Origin: Granulosicoccus sp964437945
GTDB taxonomy: Bacteria > Pseudomonadota > Gammaproteobacteria > Granulosicoccales > Granulosicoccaceae
Length of the DNA stretch: 12,960 bases
NCBI GenBank assembly: GCA_964437945.1
Contig: CAYTJF010000176.1
Coordinates: 1 to 12,960, forward strand
Direction: 5' to 3'
Within the stretch, counting starts at the first letter, position 1; every line of letters starts with the position of its first letter. Of the stretch, positions 7,365 to 12,960 are shown in pieces. Under the pieces are notes generated by a model. The model was not told the DNA's origin and did not search any database. It saw nothing but the letters and a program-made list of their open reading frames with translations. Both the position numbers and the translations under genes were made by a program.

Positions 7365-7394
7365 ACAATATTGCGATCTATACCTTATTGTAAA
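7365..7394 (-). promoter_or_regulatory. Putative sigma70 promoter of the M64 peptidase gene
   Basis: On the minus strand, TTTACA (7394-7389) and TATTGT (7370-7365) are separated by 18 bases. They match the -35 and -10 consensus at 5 and 4 of 6 positions. Transcription would begin near 7358, leaving a leader of about 44 bases with the AAGGAG ribosome site at 7332-7327 before ATG 7314. The 143-base gap to the aminotransferase gene makes an independent promoter reasonable. Confidence 0.45.
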
Positions 7395-7457
7395 CCGAAA
7401 GGAAAGCCTGTGATCTTCCGAATGAGCAAACTATTGATTCACATTTTTGCCGACATA

Positions 7458-8315
7458 CTACAGATCTGCTCGTTCAAGCGCTGTTGATATGTAAACTCTA
7501 CGTAACTGTTCCGTTATCGGGCCAGGCTTTCCGTCATCAATATCTTTACCGTCCACATTGACCACTGGCATGACAAATAAAGACGCGCTGGTAATAAACG
7601 CTTCTTTAGCATTCTCTATTTCTTCGACAGTGAACGGTTCTTCAACTACGTCCAAATTTGCCTGCCGCGCAAATTTAAGTACCGCAGTTCGGGTGATTCC
7701 GGGTAGAATTTCAGTACCCAAGTGACGTGTTTTAATTTTACCGTCAGCTGTAACGATATAAGCATTGTTAGACGTGCCCTCGGTAACCAGTCCGTCTTCT
7801 ACCATCCATGCATCGTCAGCACCCGCGTCTATTGCGGCCTGTTTGCCCATACACGGGGCAAGCAATCCGACGGATTTAATATCCCTGCGCCGCCAGCGAA
7901 TATCGTCAATTGTTATCACTTTCAGACCGCTTTTGGCTTTGGGGTTATCGAGTACGTTTTTTTCCTGGGTGAACATGACCAGCGAAGATTTTGCGTCTGG
8001 TGGATAGCCAAAGTCACGATCAGCAACCCCTCTGCTCATTTGTAAGTACAACAAACCTTCAGTGACGCCATTCAATTCAACCAGCTTGTGCTGAGCAGCT
8101 ACCAGCTCTTCATTGGTACAGGCAGGGTCCATAGATAATTCAGACAGTGAGCGCGCGAGACGTTGCATATGCGCATTGTTATCAATCAATTTACCTTCGA
8201 GAACGGTAGACACTTCGTACACTGCATCGGCGAATAAAAACCCTCGATCGAATACAGAGATTTTTGCATCTTGCTCAGGTAAAAACTCACCATTAACGTA
8301 AACAATTCTACTCAT
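7458..8315 (-). CDS. D-amino-acid aminotransferase (class IV, PLP-dependent)
   Basis: The 285-residue length is typical of bacterial D-alanine aminotransferases, which interconvert D-amino acids and 2-oxo acids and supply D-Glu and D-Ala for peptidoglycan. The class IV fold is clear: VYVNGEFLP at the N-terminus, the FDRGFLFADAVYEV segment (22-35), the catalytic PLP lysine in RRRDIKSVGLL (Lys 147), a GKQAAIDAGADDAWMVEDG segment, and the EGTSNN phosphate/cofactor motif (179-184). A third signature region is GTEILPGITRTAVL. Related class IV enzymes are branched-chain aminotransferase (BCAT) and aminodeoxychorismate lyase (PabC); the DIKSVGLL motif favours the D-amino-acid type. It is codirectional with the YigB-like gene 79 bases upstream. 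GTGAGAAAG precedes the ATG as a modest ribosome site. Confidence 0.87.
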   Translation of the reverse strand: MSRIVYVNGEFLPEQDAKISVFDRGFLFADAVYEVSTVLEGKLIDNNAHMQRLARSLSELSMDPACTNEELVAAQHKLVELNGVTEGLLYLQMSRGVADRDFGYPPDAKSSLVMFTQEKNVLDNPKAKSGLKVITIDDIRWRRRDIKSVGLLAPCMGKQAAIDAGADDAWMVEDGLVTEGTSNNAYIVTADGKIKTRHLGTEILPGITRTAVLKFARQANLDVVEEPFTVEEIENAKEAFITSASLFVMPVVNVDGKDIDDGKPGPITEQLRRVYISTALERADL

Positions 8316-8394
8316 AGCTTTCTCACTGGCTGATTTGCCTTTACTTAGTCACTAAAATACAATTTTTGCCGTGGCCGAAATCCACTGGATTAGT

Positions 8395-9114
8395 TCAGGT
8401 GAGCAACAGTTGCAGTTCCAACAAAGACTTCACCTCAAAATCGGCTCTGCGCAACTCGTCAGGCCAACTTGCATCCAATTGGTTATACCAAACCGTATTG
8501 ACCCCTACATTTTGACCGCCAACCACATCTGTTTGCGGATTGTCTCCGACATGAAGCAACTCGTGCGGGGCAATGCCTAAATTTCTACAGCATGCTTTAA
8601 ACATATCCGGCTCAGGTTTTGGCGGTTTCGTCAAACTTGCACTCTGAATATCTTGGAAATAGTCCGACAATCCGATCAGTTCAAGATTGGCATTACCATT
8701 AGTAATAGCCGCCACTTTGTATTTTTTTTGTAAAGCCGCCAAAATCTCATGAGTGCCCTCGTAAAGTTCAACCTCACTGCGAGCTTTATAGAACACCCTA
8801 AACGCCTCATCGACCAGCTGCTCACTGTTTTCATACTGATCGAATAGTATTTGCAACCATGCTTTTCGCATCAACGAAACATCTGTAGCCAAATGCGCGT
8901 GGGTCTTGTACATATTGCCCCGCAGCTTATTGATGGCGTCTCTGTTTCGATGAGCAACAATTTGCGGATGATGCTGTTCCAACCATGAATACAAGATCTC
9001 TTCAGCACGCAAAATTGCTGGAGCACAGTCCCAAAGCGTGTCGTCCAAATCAAAAGAGACGGCACGAATTTGTTCTAACACCGGATTCGGTTTTGCGGAT
9101 TGTGCGCTATTCAT
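8395..9114 (-). CDS. YigB-like HAD-superfamily phosphatase
   Basis: The 239 residues match E. coli YigB in length and layout. All HAD motifs are present: motif I FDLDDTLWD (nucleophile Asp 22, acid Asp 24), motif II TNGN (Thr 138), motif III KPEPDMF (Lys 166), and motif IV HVGDNPQTD (Asp 191, Asp 196) for magnesium. An alpha-helical C1 cap lies between motifs I and II. YigB dephosphorylates the riboflavin intermediate 5-amino-6-(5-phospho-D-ribitylamino)uracil and also acts on FMN; this assignment comes from family resemblance, since HAD phosphatases are promiscuous. The gene sits 41 bases after lutC, with no clear ribosome site before ATG 9114, so expression may depend on read-through from the lut operon. 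There is no riboflavin biosynthesis gene nearby to confirm the role. Confidence 0.82.
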   Translation of the reverse strand: MNSAQSAKPNPVLEQIRAVSFDLDDTLWDCAPAILRAEEILYSWLEQHHPQIVAHRNRDAINKLRGNMYKTHAHLATDVSLMRKAWLQILFDQYENSEQLVDEAFRVFYKARSEVELYEGTHEILAALQKKYKVAAITNGNANLELIGLSDYFQDIQSASLTKPPKPEPDMFKACCRNLGIAPHELLHVGDNPQTDVVGGQNVGVNTVWYNQLDASWPDELRRADFEVKSLLELQLLLT

Positions 9115-9155
9115 CAGGGTTGGTACATATAAATGTCTGATAGTGTCGGTATTTA

Positions 9156-9884
9156 CTAGCTGGCGGCAACCAGCAGTACATGCATGCGTCTTGGACCATG
9201 AGCCCCAAGTTCTATCGTTTGTTCTATGTCGCCAGTGCGCGACGGACCCGTTACCAGATTCACAGTTCGAGGTATGCCTGACATTAATCGCAGCTGCGTC
9301 CAGACATCTTCTATCCGATCAACAATCTGCGATTCGTGTAGCACAACAATATGATTCTCAGGTAGAAAATTTAACGTGGTTGGGGTTTGCTCGTCACTGG
9401 CTAATGCAATGCTGCCGGTTTCTGCAACAGCCGCTAAAGCGGTTGTGACGCTGGTGGATTCGGAGCCAGAAGCCGGACCAAATCGCGTTTGCTCAGGCCA
9501 GTCGAGCGCGTTTAAAGAGGGTCCAACAATCAATTCACCCTCTATTCCCTGATCTTGCAAATACCAGTCAACCGCAGCGACCACATCGGCCGTTGATTGC
9601 AAACGCACAACACTCATTTGAACCGCTTCCATTTGACGGATAAGTTCGTCTGTTGTGTCTTTTGGGATTTGCGGTTGAGTCAATGGCTGAGGGTCGCTTA
9701 GCCGTCGCTGCACTGAATCGGGAAGTTTCGCTAAAACTTGAGCCCGGCTGCGCGTTTCAGCAAAACCTGCAGAACCTGCATCGATTGATGCAACACTGTT
9801 CTCCGCAGCCTCATTTGCCTGAGCCTCAGATACTCTCCCGCATGCAGCTCGCACGCGACTTAGTATGGACTCTCTTGCATTCAC
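9156..9884 (-). CDS. lutC: Lactate utilization protein C (LUD domain)
   Basis: This 242-residue protein has the LUD domain of the LutC/YkgG family. The conserved block TTALAAVAETGSIALAS (147-163) is followed by PTTLNFLPENHIVV (168-181), and a second block TGPSRTGDIEQTIELGAHGP (212-231) ends the domain. LutC is the third component of the LutABC complex that oxidises L-lactate to pyruvate in the cytoplasm. The N-terminal 70 residues are variable and Ala-rich. The start is GTG 9884, 5 bases after the lutB stop, with AAGGA 11 bases upstream. It is the last clearly coupled gene of the lut operon. Confidence 0.93.
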   Translation of the reverse strand: MNARESILSRVRAACGRVSEAQANEAAENSVASIDAGSAGFAETRSRAQVLAKLPDSVQRRLSDPQPLTQPQIPKDTTDELIRQMEAVQMSVVRLQSTADVVAAVDWYLQDQGIEGELIVGPSLNALDWPEQTRFGPASGSESTSVTTALAAVAETGSIALASDEQTPTTLNFLPENHIVVLHESQIVDRIEDVWTQLRLMSGIPRTVNLVTGPSRTGDIEQTIELGAHGPRRMHVLLVAAS

Positions 9885-9889
9885 AGTGA

Positions 9890-11305
9890 CTATTTTCCTT
9901 GCTTGTATAACGCCATGAAGGTGGATTTGCCTTGTGGTGCAGGCAAATCTCTACTGTTTGTCCAGCCACCGGCTAATGGCAAGCGTTTAAAATAGCCACG
10001 GCGACGACCTAATCTGGACAAGCTGACAATTACGGCTCGAGTCAACAATTTGTACAGGCCTGGGCGGGTAGCCAGAGCAGCCCAACATTTTATACCAAAG
10101 CGTGATGACTTCGAAACCAGCTGACGTTCGAAAGTCGCTTGTCGATGCTTTCGAAGCAGCGACGGTAGTGGAATACTCATTGGACACACTTCCGCACATC
10201 GGCCATTTAACGTACAGGCATGCGGCAGATCTGGCGCATTCTCCAAACCAACCATGACAGGCGAAACCACCGAGCCCATGGGGCCTGGATAAACCCAACC
10301 ATAGGCATGGCCACCAACACTTCCATAAACCGGACAATGATTCAAACACGCCCCGCAACGAAAGCAACGCAGCATTTCACGTAGCTCATTACCCAGCATT
10401 TCTGTGCGTTTGTTATCAACCAGCACAACATGAAACTGCGTTGGGCCGTCGGTGTCTCCAGATCTGCGTGGACCGCTCATAAAACTGGTGTAATTCGAAA
10501 AATGCTGGCCGGTTGCACTGCGCGCCAACAATCTCAATAAAGCACTGGCATCATCCAGATTGGGTATCACTTTTTCAATACCGGCAATCACTATATGAGT
10601 GTCAGGCAGCCCACTCGACAAATCACCATTACCTTCGTTGGTCACCAGTATATGTTGACCCGTTTCTGCTACCAGGAAATTTGCACCGGTGATACCGACA
10701 TCCGCAGCAATAAATTTTTCGCGTAGCACTTGTCGGGCCTCTGCGACCAGCCCGGGACGATCAGTTATTTTCTCGTGTAGCCCGTATTGTTGATGATGTT
10801 CGTGAAACAGATTGGTAACCTGCTCTATCGTCTTGTGAATAGCCGGAGCGATAATATGACTCGGTGGCTCATCGGCAAGCTGAATTATGTATTCTCCAAG
10901 ATCGGTTTCTATAGGCGTAACGCCAGCCCTTTCGAGTGCGGCGTTAAGATCAACCTCTTCCCCGACCATCGACTTGCCCTTGGCAACTGTTTTGGCGTTT
11001 ACATCAGTACAGATAGTTGTAATGATGTCGGTGGCCTCTTCCGGCGTTTGAGCCCAATGCACGTTACCGCCGTTCTCCACAACCGCTGCTTCATAGGCAA
11101 GTAAATAATGATCGAGATTGTCGAGTACATGGTTTTTCATAGCGCGAACATCGTCGCGTATGGTGTCCCACTCGGGTAGCTGGGCTACCGCTGCGGTGCG
11201 TTTGCCGATAAAACCGTCTTTTGCAAAATTCAAGGCATTTTGCAAATCCTGATCTTTGAGTGCTTCAGCTGCGTTGCGTTTGAATTGAAGTGATTTGGTT
11301 TGCAT
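9890..11305 (-). CDS. lutB: Lactate utilization protein B (LUD domain, 4Fe-4S)
   Basis: At 471 residues the length is typical of LutB/YkgF. An N-terminal LUD domain shows KSMVGEEVDLN (111-121), LGEYIIQLADEPPSHIIAP (136-154), GANFLVAETG (207-216) and NEGNGDLS (223-230). It is followed by a ferredoxin-like region. The first 4Fe-4S motif is complete: C-x2-C-x2-C-x3-CP (Cys 314, 317, 320, 324), then VYGSVGGHAYGWVYPGPMG. The second motif reads ACTLNGRCAEVCP. Here the Cys expected three positions before Cys 370 is Asn 367, and another Cys lies at 364; Cys 370 and Cys 374 are present. The protein carries electrons in lactate oxidation. It starts 2 bases after the lutA stop and ends 5 bases before lutC. 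Confidence 0.95.
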   Translation of the reverse strand: MQTKSLQFKRNAAEALKDQDLQNALNFAKDGFIGKRTAAVAQLPEWDTIRDDVRAMKNHVLDNLDHYLLAYEAAVVENGGNVHWAQTPEEATDIITTICTDVNAKTVAKGKSMVGEEVDLNAALERAGVTPIETDLGEYIIQLADEPPSHIIAPAIHKTIEQVTNLFHEHHQQYGLHEKITDRPGLVAEARQVLREKFIAADVGITGANFLVAETGQHILVTNEGNGDLSSGLPDTHIVIAGIEKVIPNLDDASALLRLLARSATGQHFSNYTSFMSGPRRSGDTDGPTQFHVVLVDNKRTEMLGNELREMLRCFRCGACLNHCPVYGSVGGHAYGWVYPGPMGSVVSPVMVGLENAPDLPHACTLNGRCAEVCPMSIPLPSLLRKHRQATFERQLVSKSSRFGIKCWAALATRPGLYKLLTRAVIVSLSRLGRRRGYFKRLPLAGGWTNSRDLPAPQGKSTFMALYKQGK

Positions 11306-11307
11306 AC

Positions 11308-12087
11308 CTATGCGTGCCTTTCATGGTCGACCGGTTCACCAATGGCAGGCGTTGTAGTCATACCGGCGAGTATTTCAGCCACATGATAAACCCGCATTGG
11401 TGATGCCAGGCGATTCAATCGACCGCTGATGTTCAGCAAACAACCAAGATCTCCGCCAGTGAGAACATCTGCTCCGCTTTGTTTTGCCAACGCAGCCTTG
11501 TCAGAGACCATACGTTCAGAGATATCAGGAAATTTGACACAGAAGGTTCCTCCAAAACCACAACACACTTCGGTGTCTTCCATCTCTTTTATTCTAACGT
11601 CACTGACTGTAGACAACAGTTTGCGCGGCTGATCTTTAATATTGAGTTCTCGCAAACCAGAACAACTATCGTGGTAAGTGACCGATGCATTAAATCGGGT
11701 TTGTTGAAGGTCAACTTTCATAACGTCCACCAAAAAGCTTGTCAGCTCGAACACCCGGTCGGCCAAGTTCGTCGCTTTTTCAGACCATTGTGAATGATCC
11801 GTCAACAGCTCTGGGTAGTGATGTTTCAACATGCCTGCACATGAGCCCGAGGGTGCAACAACGTAGTCGAATTCTGAAAAAGCTTCAATGGTTTGCTTGG
11901 CGATTTTAATCGTGCTGGCCTGATCCCCACTGTTATATGCTGGTTGCCCGCAACAGGTTTGTGTTTCTGGCACTACAACTTCACAGCCACATTGCTCCAG
12001 CAAGGCTATGGCTGCGAATCCGACGTTGGGTCGATACAGATCGACCAAACAGGTTACAAATAATCCAATTCTTGGTTTCGCGTTCAC
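11308..12087 (-). CDS. lutA: Lactate utilization protein A (CCG domains)
   Basis: The 259-residue protein has two CCG (cysteine-rich) domains of the LutA/YkgE and glycolate-oxidase GlcF type. In the first are Cys 13, CCGQP (Cys 45-46) and GSC (Cys 83). In the second are DSCSG (Cys 142), CCGFGG (Cys 175-176) and Cys 183. Such paired motifs bind iron-sulfur clusters. It is the first gene of a lutABC operon for lactate oxidation; no lutP permease or GntR-type regulator is seen in the window. The start is GTG 12087, with GGTGA about 9 bases upstream. It is divergent from the hydrolase gene, separated by 71 bases. Confidence 0.94.
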   Translation of the reverse strand: MNAKPRIGLFVTCLVDLYRPNVGFAAIALLEQCGCEVVVPETQTCCGQPAYNSGDQASTIKIAKQTIEAFSEFDYVVAPSGSCAGMLKHHYPELLTDHSQWSEKATNLADRVFELTSFLVDVMKVDLQQTRFNASVTYHDSCSGLRELNIKDQPRKLLSTVSDVRIKEMEDTEVCCGFGGTFCVKFPDISERMVSDKAALAKQSGADVLTGGDLGCLLNISGRLNRLASPMRVYHVAEILAGMTTTPAIGEPVDHERHA

Positions 12088-12158
12088 TTAAAGATTTCAC
12101 CCAAACAACTATAAGATTCAAACTACACAGCAAGCCTATCAGACCTATAATTCAATCT
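12088..12158. promoter_or_regulatory. Divergent intergenic region between lutA and the hydrolase gene
   Basis: This 71-base AT-rich spacer must hold both promoters. On the plus strand a perfect -10 hexamer TATAAT at 12146-12151 lies only 7 bases before the hydrolase ATG, with no clear -35 and no ribosome site, which fits a leaderless transcript. On the minus strand TATAGT (12113-12108) is a possible -10 for lutA, but the best -35 (TTGCTG) is only 14 bases away, so that promoter is weak. No regulator binding palindrome was recognised. Confidence 0.35.
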
Positions 12159-12953
12159 ATGCAAAAAAGCCCTCAACTATACAAAATAAATCGACATACT
12201 GCCTCAGGAGATTCAATTGTGGTAGAAACCATCTCCACGACATCAAGCGATCAACCGCATGTAGTATTTTGCGGTGGTTTTCACTCGTCGATGCAAGGTG
12301 TCAAGGCAAAATACCTGCGCAATTTGTGTCAACAGCGTGGCTGGGGTTACACGCGCTTCGACTATCTCGGCCATGGTGCGTCGGATGCGGCAATTGAACA
12401 TTGCTCTTTGCACGACTGGCTCAAGGATACGTTGGTAGTTTTGGATGATCTGGAGAAAAGTACCTTCCTGATCGGCTCATCAATGGGTGCCTGGCTTGCG
12501 GTGCATGCGACGATGCAACGTCCGGAGAAGGTCAGTGCATTGCTGACCATAGCAGCTGCGCCCGATTTTACCGAAAGACTTTTATGGACCGCATTAAGCG
12601 ATCAACAAAAAGAAAGGATAAGAAGCGATGAATGCGCGAGTATGCCTACAAAGTATGAAGGTGAAGATTGGCGAATCAGACGTTGCCTGTTTGATAGCGG
12701 TCGAGACTTAGCGCTGTTAAACAACAACAATCCACTAGCGCTTACTGTGCCAATACGCATGCTTCATGGCACACAAGATGTCGATGTTCCATGGACACTG
12801 TCGCAACAACTTTTGGAGAAATGCACAAACTCTAAAGATGCTACCTTGACTTTAATTCGTGGTGCTGATCATCGATTGTCGGATGAACTTAGTCTAAATA
12901 AAATAAAGGTCACACTCGAACAGCTTGTGGCAATTTACGGGCAGGATCACTAG
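12159..12953 (+). CDS. ABHD10-like alpha/beta hydrolase
   Basis: From ATG 12159 the protein has 264 residues and a single alpha/beta hydrolase domain. It shows an early oxyanion strand VVFCGGFHSSMQGVKA (35-50), FDYLGHGASD (67-76), the nucleophile elbow GSSMG (Ser 108), a probable acid in HGTQDVDVP (Asp 207), and the catalytic His in GADHRLSD (His 238). The pattern GVKA...FDY.GHG.S...W..D....DDL...GSS.G.W resembles the mitochondrial ABHD10 family and its bacterial relatives, which are thioesterases/depalmitoylases and acyl-glucuronide hydrolases. The natural substrate here is not predictable. The open frame extends back to 11937 over lutA, but that part is an antisense shadow without hydrolase similarity. 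No ribosome site precedes 12159, which fits leaderless expression. It is the only plus-strand gene. Confidence 0.85.
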   Translation: MQKSPQLYKINRHTASGDSIVVETISTTSSDQPHVVFCGGFHSSMQGVKAKYLRNLCQQRGWGYTRFDYLGHGASDAAIEHCSLHDWLKDTLVVLDDLEKSTFLIGSSMGAWLAVHATMQRPEKVSALLTIAAAPDFTERLLWTALSDQQKERIRSDECASMPTKYEGEDWRIRRCLFDSGRDLALLNNNNPLALTVPIRMLHGTQDVDVPWTLSQQLLEKCTNSKDATLTLIRGADHRLSDELSLNKIKVTLEQLVAIYGQDH

Positions 12954-12960
12954 TGGTCCA

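Noticed and set aside
8340..8394. Small inverted repeats between the phosphatase and aminotransferase genes as a terminator
   Set aside because: Stems of 4-5 base pairs without a following T-run are not convincing.
11937..12158. Upstream extension of the hydrolase reading frame
   Set aside because: It lies antisense over the start of lutA, has no hydrolase-like residues, and the family begins near residue 75 of that frame.

Overview
The window looks like a Gram-negative, probably gammaproteobacterial, chromosome of intermediate GC content. Evidence for this is two lipoprotein signal peptides with lipoboxes, a TolA-like inner-membrane protein, a YigB-type HAD phosphatase, and a LutABC lactate-oxidation operon. 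Almost everything is transcribed from the minus strand, so the text below runs from the right edge to the left. Two runs of exactly 100 N (2906-3005 and 4996-5095) are scaffold gaps. Both are flanked by tandem repeats, so repeat copies are probably missing and the reading frames across them are artificially shifted.

Right part (7458-12953), metabolism. At the far right an ABHD10-like alpha/beta hydrolase (12159-12953, plus strand) is divergent from lutA. lutA, lutB and lutC (12087 to 9156) form a tight three-gene operon separated by 2 and 5 bases. They encode a CCG-domain protein, a LUD-domain 4Fe-4S protein and a second LUD-domain protein, together the iron-sulfur L-lactate dehydrogenase complex. 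They are followed by a YigB-like HAD phosphatase (9114-8395) and a D-amino-acid aminotransferase (8315-7458). These last two are codirectional but more widely spaced.

Middle part (4507-7394). A recognisable sigma70-type promoter precedes a 729-residue lipoprotein. It has Ig/cadherin-like domains, an M64 (IgA peptidase family) zinc metalloprotease domain with an HExxH motif, and a C-terminal PKD-like domain. A small secreted protein of unknown function follows directly. The junction between the two carries a 12-base tandem repeat and an assembly gap.

Left part (1-4227), a tight three-gene cluster for cell-envelope proteins. The first gene encodes a large TolA-like protein: cytoplasmic N-terminus, one membrane helix, a Glu/Ala/Pro-rich stretch, a very long charged helix built of a 12-residue repeat, and a small globular C-terminal domain. 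After 13 bases comes a secreted protein with an Ig-like domain, a membrane helix and a run of 12 glycines. After 9 more bases comes a lipoprotein with calcium-binding thrombospondin type 3 repeats that runs off the left edge. The architecture suggests a trans-envelope structure linking inner membrane, periplasm and outer membrane. I know of no named system with exactly these parts, and this is the most interesting region of the window. No RNA genes, mobile elements or CRISPR arrays were seen.
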